Part shown: positions 8,596 to 16,442 of the stretch, one piece after another
How the letters are laid out: the number at the start of each line of letters is the position of its first letter
Numbering within the stretch: the stretch's first letter is position 1
IMG/VR virus record: IMGVR_UViG_3300028802_000043
Coordinates: 1-37,575 of that record
From: a virus
DNA: 37,575 nucleotides
Direction: 5' to 3' (one strand)
Translations under genes and position numbers: made by a program
The notes under the pieces: model-generated
What the model saw: the letters and a program-made list of their open reading frames with translations, nothing else
Databases searched by the model: none
What the model was told of the DNA's origin: nothing

Positions 8596-9229
8596 GGCTG
8601 CCGCCCCCTCACTGCGACACGTCGATCTAACTCTTCGTACATGTCGAGCACGGCGTGCGCCTCGTAAAGGTCGTCAAGCGACCACTGCGTGTGGATGGTG
8701 ATCAGGCTGTCGGCGTAGCGCTGGCTGCTGGCGATCCGGTGGATATCCCAGTCGATGTCTGCGGGGGCTGCAATGCTGATAGTAGTTTCGTCAGACGCCC
8801 GAGCAGCCCGCTTGCGCTGCTCGACACGGCGAAAAAACTTGCGAAATTTACCTCACAACAAAAGCGCAGCCACGCGAACATCTCGTCATAGCGGCCCGCG
8901 AAATGGTCGTCGTAAATGTCCGCAAGCCGCAGCTCTATTTCGCGCGACTTCACGACGACGGTGTACGTCGCGAACTCGTCACAGATCGCGGATAGGTCGT
9001 CGTCGTTCAGCCGCAAGCACAAGTCATGCAGCCCGTCCGCGATGCCGAGCGCTAGCCCACCGTCGAACGTTTGATCCTTGCTGCGACCTAGGCCGCCCAC
9101 GAACGAGCCGGCCCCGGGCCCTACGAGCCGAACGAAGCGCACGAGCATGGACCGCCCACGTTTAGCGGGCAGTTGTGTCACGCGGTACGTAACGCCACCG
9201 ATGCGCTTTTCTTTGGCTTCAATCGCCAC
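8592..9229 (-). CDS. Tail assembly chaperone GT, -1 frameshift product
   Basis: Extended form of the gene at 8702-9229. If ribosomes slip by -1 at the heptamers at 8831-8849, reading continues past the zero-frame stop to TGA at 8592-8594, giving about 212 residues. The extension carries KFFRRVEQRKRAARASDETT, then ADIDWDIHRIASSQRYADSL and WSLDDLYEAHAVLDMYEELD. The WSLDD-(L/Y)-x-AH-x-(A/V)-LD motif is a recurring feature of the T part of tail chaperones. The -1 frame is open only from just upstream of the slip sites (TGA at ~8853-8855). Its stop overlaps the tape-measure GTG. The G:GT ratio controls tape-measure wrapping during tail assembly. Confidence 0.82.
8702..9229 (-). CDS. Tail assembly chaperone G (zero frame)
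   Basis: 175 residues, GTG start at 9229. It has a mixed alpha/beta N-terminus (RIGGVTYRVTQLPAKRGRS, VRLVGPGAGSF) followed by DEFATYTVVVKSREIEL and DDHFAGRYDEMFAWLRFCCE, the usual layout of phage tail chaperones placed between the tube and tape-measure genes. The Ser/Thr/Pro-rich C-terminal 40 residues lie in the region that is also read in the -1 frame, which explains their low complexity. The protein prevents the tape measure from aggregating and recruits tube subunits. It is not expected in the mature virion. Confidence 0.88.
   Translation of the reverse strand: MAIEAKEKRIGGVTYRVTQLPAKRGRSMLVRFVRLVGPGAGSFVGGLGRSKDQTFDGGLALGIADGLHDLCLRLNDDDLSAICDEFATYTVVVKSREIELRLADIYDDHFAGRYDEMFAWLRFCCEVNFASFFAVSSSASGLLGRLTKLLSALQPPQTSTGISTGSPAASATPTA
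8831..8849 (-). other. Two -1 ribosomal slippery heptamers
   Basis: On the minus strand the zero frame reads GTA AAT TTC GCA AGT TTT TTC GCC. Two canonical X XXY YYZ heptamers lie in register: A AAT TTC (8849-8843) and T TTT TTC (8837-8831). Either allows a tandem -1 slip into the frame that encodes the conserved WSLDD motif. T TTT TTC permits near-perfect re-pairing in both sites. A stop in the -1 frame lies immediately upstream and the zero-frame stop lies ~130 nt downstream, which confines the shift to this window. Confidence 0.82.
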
Positions 9230-9232
9230 GCG

Positions 9233-9673
9233 TCAGCGCCCCCCGATGAACGTAGCGACAGTGGCGTCCGCGAGCTGGATCTTCCACTGCAGCGTTTGGA
9301 TCGTCTTGCCCAGCGTCACGGACGGGTAGCCCATGATCCAGGCTCTTTCACTCGAGACGACCATGCGGCCGTACAAGTCGCGCGCGCTGAACGCGCCCGC
9401 CGCTGCGCCGTTCGCCGTCGCCATGTCGAGCAACAGCATCCCCTGCAGCCGGTCGTTTGCCGGCGACGTGTGCGCGTAGGTCAATGACACTGTCGCTAGG
9501 CCGTTGTTCGTGCTGGCCCGCGACACCTCACCGTCCGCGCCGACGAAAGCCGTGTATTGGTCTTCGGCCCACTCCAAGGCCATCACCTCGTCTTCGCCGT
9601 AGCCGCCGTCTAGCGGAACCGCGTTCAGCGATACCGCGAGATCTCGAATGTTCCATGCGCGCAAGCTGCCCAT
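9233..9673 (-). CDS. Tail tube protein (DUF3277-like)
   Basis: 146 residues, ATG at 9673 preceded by GGGGAAGGATC. The beta-rich sequence contains VSLNAVPLDGGYGEDEVMAL, VSLTYAHTSPANDRLQGMLL and WIMGYPSVTLGKTIQTLQWK, characteristic of DUF3277-type tube proteins that accompany DUF3383 sheaths. The length is normal. It is placed between sheath and chaperone genes. The protein polymerises into the inner tube through which DNA passes. Confidence 0.9.
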   Translation of the reverse strand: MGSLRAWNIRDLAVSLNAVPLDGGYGEDEVMALEWAEDQYTAFVGADGEVSRASTNNGLATVSLTYAHTSPANDRLQGMLLLDMATANGAAAGAFSARDLYGRMVVSSERAWIMGYPSVTLGKTIQTLQWKIQLADATVATFIGGR

Positions 9674-9710
9674 GATTGCCAGATCCTTCCCCGCTTACGC
9701 GGCACCCGCG

Positions 9711-11042
9711 CTATGCGGCGGCGACTAACACCGTTCCGTTGATCAAAACCTTGTTGATCGCGCCTTGAAGCACGAATTGGAATTTCACGTTCCGCAGGAT
9801 GCGCGCGATTTTGTCTGCGGGTGCCACGTCCGCAACGGCCGGCGCAGACGTCCACCAATCCTGATCGCCGTCCGCGATCGTCGCCGTGATGGCCTCGAGG
9901 ATCTGCGCCTCGACTTGCGAGCGGATCAGCGCGATGCCCTTGTCCGTGTAGGGCACTTTGTCATTGTTCGCGAGCAGCCCAACGATCCGCTCTTCGAGCC
10001 GCGACTCAAACCAGTCAGTGCCCTGTGTGATGTCCGCGAAGCGACCCGACGCCGCGCGGCCGTCCAGCGTGAAGCCGACACCCTTGATCGCGACGTAGTA
10101 GTTCACGTTTTTGTTTCGCAGGTTGCCGCGCGCGGTGTCGTCGAGCGGCGACATGTCGACTAGGGCTAAAGCCTTGTTCGCCCAATTTGCAGCCCCGGGA
10201 TCTTTCGGCAGCATCTTTCCGAGCCACGCCGCGCCCGCGTATTGCTCGGCCGCGCGGTGATGCCATGTCGTGAACGTGCGCGTAATCGATGCCGCCTTTA
10301 GCTGCGTCCCGATGTCCGTGGAGCCTGACCCGATCGCGTCGCTGTCCATGGTCGTCGGCCAGAACATGACGGTGTTAGTCTCCGCCCAATTCGCCGCGCC
10401 GAGGATCTCCGCGGGGCCCGTCGCATCGATAACCAGGCCATACCAGTCCTGATCGTACGCGCGGATCGTGTTCAGGTCCGTTGCTATGCCGATCGTCGGA
10501 TCGGGCGTCGTCTCGAGATACGCGATGTTCTTGGACGAGCACGAAAACGAAAACCGCGTGCCGGGCGTCGTCGACGTCACGGTGATTTCCGTGGCAGTGG
10601 CGACCGCAGTCACGCCCAGCGGCGGCGTCGCGCCCGTGATCGCAGCGGCGATAGCCGTGCAGGCCATAGCGACAGTGCCGGCCGCTGCGACGGTTGCAGT
10701 TAGGTCCTTAGTTTTGATCCGAAACGCGTACGACGAGCCAGCCGGATCGACGGTCGGCGTCAGCTTCGCAACCTGCGTCCCGAGGCCCGCGCGCTTGCCG
10801 ACCTTGAAGGTTGCCGGCGACGGCTTTTGGGCCTTCATGGCTTGGGCCATCAAGTAGACGGGGTGCGACGTCGGCACGGCGAGCGGCGGCGTCACGAGCT
10901 GCGCGAGCTCGCTAAACGTGCGCACCGTCTCGGGCCAAAAAGCATGCGACGCCACGATCATGGGCGTCCCGAAACCTTGCTGGGCTACAGCCGCGTCGCG
11001 GATATCGATCGTCACGTCCACTACTTCAATCGTCGTAGTCAT
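9711..11042 (-). CDS. Contractile tail sheath protein (DUF3383-like)
   Basis: 443 residues, ATG at 11042. The N-terminal strand segment (EVVDVTIDIRDAAVAQQGFG) and the pattern FSELAQLVTPPLAVPTSHPV, followed by KPSPATFKVGKR, are typical of DUF3383 sheath subunits. The middle Thr/Ala-rich beta domain (residues ~110-180) probably faces outward. The C-terminal part contains GLALVDMSPLDDTARGNLRN-like sequence, GVGFTLDGRAASGRFADITQ and the ending FQFVLQGAINKVLINGTVLV, which forms the strand exchanged between subunits. This gene is the main evidence for a myovirus morphology. Confidence 0.92.
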   Translation of the reverse strand: MTTTIEVVDVTIDIRDAAVAQQGFGTPMIVASHAFWPETVRTFSELAQLVTPPLAVPTSHPVYLMAQAMKAQKPSPATFKVGKRAGLGTQVAKLTPTVDPAGSSYAFRIKTKDLTATVAAAGTVAMACTAIAAAITGATPPLGVTAVATATEITVTSTTPGTRFSFSCSSKNIAYLETTPDPTIGIATDLNTIRAYDQDWYGLVIDATGPAEILGAANWAETNTVMFWPTTMDSDAIGSGSTDIGTQLKAASITRTFTTWHHRAAEQYAGAAWLGKMLPKDPGAANWANKALALVDMSPLDDTARGNLRNKNVNYYVAIKGVGFTLDGRAASGRFADITQGTDWFESRLEERIVGLLANNDKVPYTDKGIALIRSQVEAQILEAITATIADGDQDWWTSAPAVADVAPADKIARILRNVKFQFVLQGAINKVLINGTVLVAAA

Positions 11043-11051
11043 CGGCGGCTC

Positions 11052-11645
11052 CTATGGCAGCGGGGGCATCATTTCGGGGGGCAAGACGATCGGCTCGTCG
11101 ACATTGATCACGGTGCCGCCGACTTCCGCGTGTTCGATGATCGTCGTCGCGGAGCCGGGCAGCGTGCCGTCAGGTGCCGTCACGTCGAGCACGTAACCGA
11201 AGTCGGTGCGCAGCGTGGCGAGTGACAGATCGCGGTGTTCAGACGGCGGATACGTGCTCACGATCGTCTGATTGCCGATGCACGACAGCCCGCACGCCGC
11301 GAACACGTCTTGCGAGTACGGCAGTTCCATCAAGACGGCGAGCTTGTCGAGCAGCACATAGGCCTTCTCTCCCGCGTGCTGGTCGCGCGTGACGAGCGTG
11401 ATCGACCACGTGCACAGCCGCTGCGCGAGCACGTGCGGCTTGACGACGCCGTCAGCGTCGGGCGGGGGATACACGATGTCAGCCGTGATTCCGTCGCGGT
11501 TGCGGTGCTCGCCGAGCCGCAGATCCATTTGCGGATATACGCGGTATCCCCACGGCTCGCGATCCCATGCAACGGCGTTCGGCCCGATGCCGGACATCGC
11601 AATAACCCAGTCACGCAAACCCGTTTCGGCGGCCTGCCAATCCAC
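11052..11645 (-). CDS. Tail terminator/neck protein (gp12-like, LIC12616-type)
   Basis: 197 residues, GTG start at 11645, two bases after the upstream stop. It begins with a helix (DWQAAETGLRDWVIAMSGIG) and continues with VAWDREPWGYRVYPQMDLRL. The segments LCTWSITLVTRDQHAGEKAY and LLDKLAVLMELPYSQDVFAA fit the alpha/beta fold of terminator proteins that cap the tube at the neck. Its position directly before the sheath gene is typical. The Pro/Ile-rich C-terminus is variable. The function is inferred from the pattern and order. Confidence 0.75.
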   Translation of the reverse strand: MDWQAAETGLRDWVIAMSGIGPNAVAWDREPWGYRVYPQMDLRLGEHRNRDGITADIVYPPPDADGVVKPHVLAQRLCTWSITLVTRDQHAGEKAYVLLDKLAVLMELPYSQDVFAACGLSCIGNQTIVSTYPPSEHRDLSLATLRTDFGYVLDVTAPDGTLPGSATTIIEHAEVGGTVINVDEPIVLPPEMMPPLP

Positions 11646-11647
11646 GG

Positions 11648-12154
11648 TCAGGCCCCCTCGATAATGTAGGTGATGCTGCTGCGCAGCTGGCCCGAGTCGA
11701 TCAGCGGGACGTCCGACTTTTTCTTGGCGATCGTATACGGCGCGTTAGCCGGCAGGATGCGATCCGCGATCCGCTGCTGGATTAGGCCGACCACGTAGGA
11801 GCCGAAGGCTTCCAAGGCCGTGCGCAGATCAAACTTGCCGATCAGCACGCCGTAAGCGAAAGCGGCTTCGCGCTTCGCGATGGCCTCGGCGAATATGTCG
11901 ACCGTCGCGCCCATGAACGAGCGGGCGGGGATGATTACCCACCGCTTGCGCTTGGGCTGCCAAATGCGCCGGCCGTACTCCTGCACGTCTGCGATCTGCG
12001 CGACGCTGATCCGCGCGTTCTGGTGATTTGCCGCTGCGGGCGGCCCCTGCACGCCCACACGACAGATCGCACCGGTATCGCCGAGCCGGTGCACGCGCTG
12101 CTTGAGCGCTTTCCAGCCGTGGTCGATCTCGATCGTTTTGGTGGTGGCGGGCAT
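11648..12154 (-). CDS. Head-tail connector/tail completion protein (gp10/gpG-like)
   Basis: 168 residues, ATG at 12154. The pattern IADVQEYGRRIWQPKRKRWV, then IPARSFMGATVDIFAEAIAK and the ending PLIDSGQLRSSITYIIEG, is the hallmark of the phage neck proteins variously called HK97 gp10-like or Mu gpG-like. In these, a D-S/T-G-x-L-R/x-x-S/A-I motif closes the fold. It sits between the DUF4054 adaptor and the tail terminator, where tail completion proteins usually are. Confidence 0.82.
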   Translation of the reverse strand: MPATTKTIEIDHGWKALKQRVHRLGDTGAICRVGVQGPPAAANHQNARISVAQIADVQEYGRRIWQPKRKRWVIIPARSFMGATVDIFAEAIAKREAAFAYGVLIGKFDLRTALEAFGSYVVGLIQQRIADRILPANAPYTIAKKKSDVPLIDSGQLRSSITYIIEGA

Positions 12155-12164
12155 GGCGTGTGCG

Positions 12165-12458
12165 TTAGGTGGCGCGTGGTCCGATCACTGTGCTGCGCAC
12201 AAGCTTTTGGTATTGCCTCTCGTACGTGGTCGACGCTCCGCCCGGCTCGGTCGACTCGACCAGCCGGGCGAACTCGCCATGCGGTGACAGCGCTATCAAG
12301 TGGCACGCGTAGTACTTGACCGCGTCGTCGACCAAGCTGCCGAACACGTCACCACTGACGAGCCGCTGCGCGTCGGCCAGCTTGTAGCCGATGAGTTCCG
12401 AGCTCGTGTTGGCGAACTCGGGGAACTCGGCTTTTATCTGGTCGACGGTGACGGTCAT
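12165..12458 (-). CDS. Head-tail adaptor (DUF4054-like)
   Basis: 97 residues. ATG at 12458 overlaps the upstream stop as ATGA, which decides this start over a longer open frame. The sequence VTVDQIKAEFPEFANTSSEL, ADAQRLVSGDVFGSLVDDAV and YYACHLIALSPHGEF is a full-length match to the pattern of DUF4054 adaptor proteins, small helical proteins of the connector ring below the portal. A TAA stop is at 12165-12167. Confidence 0.88.
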   Translation of the reverse strand: MTVTVDQIKAEFPEFANTSSELIGYKLADAQRLVSGDVFGSLVDDAVKYYACHLIALSPHGEFARLVESTEPGGASTTYERQYQKLVRSTVIGPRAT

Positions 12459-12763
12459 CCGCAGTCCGTGCTTGTCGGATCGGCCTCGGGGGGCGGGGGC
12501 GGCGGCGCGACGTACGCCACCAAGTAGCCCGCGTCGAACCACTCCTGATAGATCGGTTGATAGGTCAGTTGGAACGTGTACCGCGCGGCCTGGTCGGCGT
12601 TCAGCACGTATGCGACGGGCGGGTCGAGCAGCGGCTCGAACACCATGTAATCGCCCTTGAGCACGCCGATCGACAGCATGCGATCGGTCGTGTTCGACAG
12701 CTGCACGAGCGTCGATCCTTCGGGCGGCGTTTCCCCGTCTATGAGTTTTGGCAGTAGCGGCAT
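12455..12763 (-). CDS. Unknown small protein, member of a tandem family (third)
   Basis: 102 residues, ATG at 12763. No known domain was recognised. It has an N-terminal beta pattern (TLVQLSNTTDRMLSIGVLKG), then YVLNADQAARYTFQLTYQPI and the ending EWFDAGYLVAYVAPPPPPPE with a short acidic tail. The N-T-x(3)-M/V-x(2)-I core and the W-x(3)-G-x-L-V + polyproline ending recur in the two neighbouring upstream genes, so the three look like diverged duplicates. The position between capsid and neck genes suggests a virion surface or connector role. Confidence 0.72.
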   Translation of the reverse strand: MPLLPKLIDGETPPEGSTLVQLSNTTDRMLSIGVLKGDYMVFEPLLDPPVAYVLNADQAARYTFQLTYQPIYQEWFDAGYLVAYVAPPPPPPEADPTSTDCG

Positions 12764-12796
12764 GTGTCGGCCTCAACCTTTCCGCGTGCGGGGCGT

Positions 12797-13144
12797 TCAA
12801 TCGTCGTCGTCGTCGGCGGATTGCGGCCCGCGTCTACGGCTGCGCGCGGTCAATGCTCCGCCTTCACCTTCGCCGCCTTCGGGGGGCGGCGGCTCGGGTG
12901 GCACCACCACGAGTTCACCCGCGGCGATCCACTCGAGGCACGTGTCAGTCGTTAGGCCCTTGTCGAGGCCCGTTTGCTCGGTCGCCGTACATGCGACTGT
13001 CACCGTTGCCGCGCCGACTGTCGGCGGCACCGTGGCGAAAGCCCCTTCGCCGATGCCTATGTGTTTGACGTGTGGCGCGGTGTTTTGAAATACGGTGACA
13101 GTTTCGTCTGCGCGTGGGGTTTCGCCGGGCAGTAAGATTCGCAT
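12797..13144 (-). CDS. Unknown small protein, member of a tandem family (second)
   Basis: 115 residues. ATG at 13144 overlaps the upstream stop (ATGA), which fixes the start inside a longer open frame. It contains VTVFQNTAPHVKHIGIGEG and WIAAGELVVVPPEPPPPEGG, followed by a basic then strongly acidic C-terminus (ending in five Asp). Its layout is the same as that of its neighbours on both sides: beta N-terminus, W-x(3)-G-x-L-V, polyproline, charged tail. The function is unknown and a head decoration or neck role is a guess from location. Confidence 0.7.
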   Translation of the reverse strand: MRILLPGETPRADETVTVFQNTAPHVKHIGIGEGAFATVPPTVGAATVTVACTATEQTGLDKGLTTDTCLEWIAAGELVVVPPEPPPPEGGEGEGGALTARSRRRGPQSADDDDD

Positions 13145-13422
13145 CAGATAATTTCCCGTCTGCCGTCTTCGGGCGCTTGGGGTATGTCGGTGATGATGAG
13201 CAGCCCGTCGCCCGTCCACTGCGCGACCTGCGGCGACTTGACCGCGGCTGCCCACGCCACGGATTCGGTTTGATTGAAGCCGACGAGCGTGAAATTCAGC
13301 CCCACGCGCGGCAGCGGCGACGGGGGCGGGGGCGGGATCGAAATCACGCGCGTGGTGTCCAAGTGGATGTTCATCACGTGCGTGGAAAGGTTTTGCAGAG
13401 CCAATGTGACTACGCGCGGCAT
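13144..13422 (-). CDS. Unknown small protein, member of a tandem family (first)
   Basis: 92 residues, ATG at 13422 right after the capsid stop (13424). The N-terminus VVTLALQNLSTHVMNIHLDT resembles the corresponding parts of the two genes that follow. A polyproline stretch (ISIPPPPPSPLPRV) here lies in the middle. The ending is QWTGDGLLIITDIPQAPEDG, again W-x(3)-G-x-L-I followed by Pro. No known domain was recognised. It is translated together with the next gene through an ATGA overlap. Confidence 0.7.
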   Translation of the reverse strand: MPRVVTLALQNLSTHVMNIHLDTTRVISIPPPPPSPLPRVGLNFTLVGFNQTESVAWAAAVKSPQVAQWTGDGLLIITDIPQAPEDGRREII

Positions 13423-13423
13423 G

Positions 13424-14506
13424 TCAGATCCCGTTCATGTAGACGCCGCCGAGTGGGTATTCCCACGCGACGCCGCCGATACGGCCGACTGAGTTGATCT
13501 CGAGGATCAGGTTTTTGGCTTGTGGTGGTAGCTCTTGCTGCTCGAGTGGCAGCTCGAGGTGCACGACGATCGGGCTGCGCGAGTACATGATCGCGCGCGG
13601 TGTCGAGCCAGTGTTGACCGTGTCGCAGAACTGCCACCAGTCGACTGATTTTACGGTGCGCGACTTCTCGGTGAACACGCGTAAAATCGTGTCGCGCGGC
13701 GATGCTCCGCCCGCCGTGCTGACCGGCGTCTTTTCGATGTAGCGATACTTGGCGAGCGGCAAAAGCAGCGTGTCGGGGAAGCGCGTGCCCTTGGTGTTGA
13801 CGATCACCGCGTCTTCCATCGCGTGCAGATCGTTCAGCACCTCTTGCGGGGTCTTGTCGCCGCCGCCCCATGCTGTCGAGCTGCCGGCTGCAGGTGGGGC
13901 CGCGGAGATCTGCGGCACGTTGACGTTATTCAGCAGGCCCGTCGCGCCGGTTTCGATGATGCCGATCGCGCCGATCACCTCGATCCGCTGCTCGAAACCA
14001 TCCCGCACGCCTTGTGCGAGCCGCGTTTGCAGCGGCACGCCGGCTCGAGCGGTACGCTGCAGGTCGAGCCACGACCAGCCGTAGCCCAGCGCCATGGTCT
14101 CGACGCTGTTTACAAACTTTTTCGCGAACGTCGCGACTTTTGGAATGTCGTCGGCGTAGTTGGCAACGATCTTCGCCATGCCGGTGCGATCCCACTGCGA
14201 ATAGGCCCACGTCTCAGCGCCGGGATCGACTTCGGACGTGATCGGCACGAACTGACGCGCCTTGAAAGGCGGCCGCTCGATATCCGCGGTGCGAGCTCGC
14301 ATGTACTCGAGCTGTTGCGTCAGCACCGTGGTCTCGTTCGCGTCTAAACGATCTTCGCCGTAGACGCTCGCGCGGTGCAGCACGAGGTGTGCGAGCACGC
14401 GATCGATAGCCTGCGAATCGAGCCGATCGTTTGACAGCTTCATGAGCTCCGCAGCGAGATTATCGCGGCGGATCGCAGGCATCGGGGGCGGTTGCAGAAA
14501 GAGCAT
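13424..14506 (-). CDS. Major capsid protein (DUF2184-like)
   Basis: 360 residues, ATG at 14506 with AAAGGATC upstream. The pattern LEYMRARTADIERPPFKARQ, FVPITSEVDPGAETWAYSQW and TGMAKIVANYADDIPKVATF, then SVETMALGYGWSWLDLQR, is the signature of DUF2184 major capsid proteins (HK97-fold). A middle segment (IGAIGIIETGATGLLNNVNV) and the ending INSVGRIGGVAWEYPLGGVY also fit. It forms the icosahedral shell. The DUF2213 protease/scaffold and a cement protein are encoded just upstream in the usual order. Confidence 0.92.
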   Translation of the reverse strand: MLFLQPPPMPAIRRDNLAAELMKLSNDRLDSQAIDRVLAHLVLHRASVYGEDRLDANETTVLTQQLEYMRARTADIERPPFKARQFVPITSEVDPGAETWAYSQWDRTGMAKIVANYADDIPKVATFAKKFVNSVETMALGYGWSWLDLQRTARAGVPLQTRLAQGVRDGFEQRIEVIGAIGIIETGATGLLNNVNVPQISAAPPAAGSSTAWGGGDKTPQEVLNDLHAMEDAVIVNTKGTRFPDTLLLPLAKYRYIEKTPVSTAGGASPRDTILRVFTEKSRTVKSVDWWQFCDTVNTGSTPRAIMYSRSPIVVHLELPLEQQELPPQAKNLILEINSVGRIGGVAWEYPLGGVYMNGI

Positions 14507-14557
14507 AGTCGCGCGTGATCCTTTCGAGCGTTGCCGCCCCTAGCGTCAGTCAGTCAG

Positions 14558-15046
14558 TTAGAAGATCGACACCTCGAGCAGCGCCAAGCTGCCCGCCGTT
14601 GCGTCCGTGATGAACATGGCCCAGTCGCACTGCGCGGCTGATGCAGTGTCTACGTCAGCCCGGAACGAGCCGATCTCAGTGCCGCCCGCTCCTGCCGCGT
14701 AGCGAACGAATGCGGGCGTAAAGCGCAGCACGTTGCTTTCGGCGAGGACCCAGATCCGGCCGCGTCGCATGACGGGCGTGGGTCGATTTGCGGGATAGTC
14801 GACGCCACCTTCGCGAGATTGATCCCACGGTACGACCCCATAGAGATTGTATTTGCTGGTGATGTCCGCTGCCGCAGCCGGCAGCTTCGCAGCACCGCGC
14901 GGCTTGCCTGCGGTCTTGTCGACGCACAGCATTTTGCCGATCTTGACGACTACGCCGGGATAAACCGAATCGACGTACTTCGTGAAATCCTCGGTCATCA
15001 GGCCTAGCAGGCCGTCCGGCGCGAGATTGGTGTATGACGTCTGCAT
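14558..15046 (-). CDS. Capsid cement/decoration protein (gp24-like)
   Basis: 162 residues, ATG at 15046. The beta-rich sequence contains DGLLGLMTEDFTKYVDSVYP, YNLYGVVPWDQSREGGVDYP, RPTPVMRRGRIWVLAE and the ending SLALLEVSIF. This pattern is typical of structural cement proteins that stabilise capsids built from DUF2184-type subunits. Its position between protease/scaffold and major capsid genes supports the call. The intergenic spaces on both sides (about 50 nt each) hold only ribosome-binding sequence. Confidence 0.8.
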   Translation of the reverse strand: MQTSYTNLAPDGLLGLMTEDFTKYVDSVYPGVVVKIGKMLCVDKTAGKPRGAAKLPAAAADITSKYNLYGVVPWDQSREGGVDYPANRPTPVMRRGRIWVLAESNVLRFTPAFVRYAAGAGGTEIGSFRADVDTASAAQCDWAMFITDATAGSLALLEVSIF

Positions 15047-15103
15047 GTCTGTCGTATCCCTTTCGTCGTGTCGCTGCGGGTATCGCTGCGTGTCCTGCGG
15101 GCC

Positions 15104-16300
15104 CTACGGCTTGTAGTCCGGTGCGGTGTAAGCGAGCGGCGTGCGCCACGCCGGAACCCACTTGGAGTCTTGACGATCGACGGGCTTACGTACCGGCGCG
15201 ATCGTCGCGCGCGCAGCACCGATGCCGCCGCCGCCATCAGTCCGCGGCTCGACACTCGCCAGCGCGTCGAAAGCGATCGCGATCTGGTCGTCTGTGCGAT
15301 CCTTGACCACGAAGGCCGGATTTACCTTCGCCAAGAAGGCCTCCTGCATCGCGCGCACGGTCATACCGTCGAGCCGGGTTGCGTCTTCCCCGAGCACCGG
15401 CTTCACGCGTTCGATCACGGCCGACCGCTCGCGCGCGGCGGCCTCGATCTTCGCAGGCGCCTCGCGCAGCGCGGCCTCGAGCTGGTCGATTCTTTCTTCC
15501 AGCGTCGCGATCTTTTCGTCGCGCTCGTCGCGCTCGATCACGACTTCGCCTAGTGCATCCGTACGCACTGACAAAGCCTGCAGAATCTTGGGGGCTACAT
15601 CGCGCGGCACTTCGACGTGCGCGCCGTCTAGATCAATCGTCGTCATGTCCACGGGTGCACGTCGCTTTCCTGCCGCTGTCGGCGGCGCTGTCGGTGTGAT
15701 GCTCAAGGCGTCGGCTGCGTCGAGCCGAAATACGGTTGCATCGGGCTGCGTGTCGTCGCCGGCTGCAGCGTCGATTCGCAGCGCGATGTCACGGCCTGCG
15801 CGGCCCCAATTGCGTGGCCCGAGTGCGACATGGTTGTAGACAATGTCGCGTTGCACTTGGTCGTACTTTTGACCGCGGTACGTGCCCGGCGTGGCGTCGA
15901 TCCTGCAGCGGTAGCCGCACGAGATCTCGCGCCGCTCGCCACGTTCGACCGCAGCGATCGCGTCGGCCTCCTGCACGGTCACGGCTGCGGCTACGAGTTC
16001 GCCGTCTGCGCGTACGTCTTCGGACACGATCCCGATCGACAGCTTGCGAACGTTCGCCGGGCTGATCATTTCGGTGGGGTGTAGATCCGTCACCGGTGCC
16101 GCGCGCAACGTCGCGAGTGACTGCGGCGCGAAGACTTCCGCTGCCGGCCGCAGCTCGCGGATCGTGGTGCCGTCCGCTCGCCGGTACTCGAGGATCCCGG
16201 CCCGCGTGAGGTGCGCCGGCATGCGTAGAAAGCCCTGCGACGTCTTCTCAGCGTTGCCGAGTACGGCGACGTCGTAGCGGCTGACGGTGTCGGGCTGCAC
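15104..16300 (-). CDS. DUF2213 capsid maturation protease with scaffold tail
   Basis: About 398 residues from the GTG at 16300. The frame is open further upstream, but that part is repeat DNA and is unlikely to be translated. Residues ~7-60 (SRYDVAVLGNAEKTSQGFLR, AHLTRAGILEYRRADG) and ~95-175 (VTVQEADAIAAVERGERREI, SCGYRCRIDATPGTY, YNHVALGPRNWGRAG) match DUF2213, a head protein regarded as the prohead protease. A strongly charged coiled coil (ERDERDEKIATLEERIDQLE) follows and is the likely scaffold. The C-terminal ~70 residues are basic. It acts inside the prohead before DNA packaging. Confidence 0.85.
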   Translation of the reverse strand: MQPDTVSRYDVAVLGNAEKTSQGFLRMPAHLTRAGILEYRRADGTTIRELRPAAEVFAPQSLATLRAAPVTDLHPTEMISPANVRKLSIGIVSEDVRADGELVAAAVTVQEADAIAAVERGERREISCGYRCRIDATPGTYRGQKYDQVQRDIVYNHVALGPRNWGRAGRDIALRIDAAAGDDTQPDATVFRLDAADALSITPTAPPTAAGKRRAPVDMTTIDLDGAHVEVPRDVAPKILQALSVRTDALGEVVIERDERDEKIATLEERIDQLEAALREAPAKIEAAARERSAVIERVKPVLGEDATRLDGMTVRAMQEAFLAKVNPAFVVKDRTDDQIAIAFDALASVEPRTDGGGGIGAARATIAPVRKPVDRQDSKWVPAWRTPLAYTAPDYKP

Positions 16301-16442
16301 GAACGTTGATACGCATGGGTCGTGCCAGCCGTCAAGAGCACACTGGCACGCTTGCACATTGATACGCTTGCACGGGTGCTCACGTATCGGCGTGCTGGCG
16401 TGCAAGCTTGCTCATGAGCACATGGGCAAGCGTGCCACCGTG
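16301..16442 (-). repeat. GTGC/GCAC word-repeat region A
   Basis: This gap between the MuF and DUF2213 genes is filled with short overlapping words: GGCACGCTTGCAC (16345-16357), GATACGCTTGCAC, GGCGTGCAAGC, CTCATGAGCAC and GGGCAAGCGTGCC. GCAC/GTGC tetramers recur about every 8-10 nt in both orientations. The same vocabulary is found upstream of other genes in the window. No promoter was obvious. The stretch is open in the frame of the following gene but lacks coding character. Confidence 0.75.
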
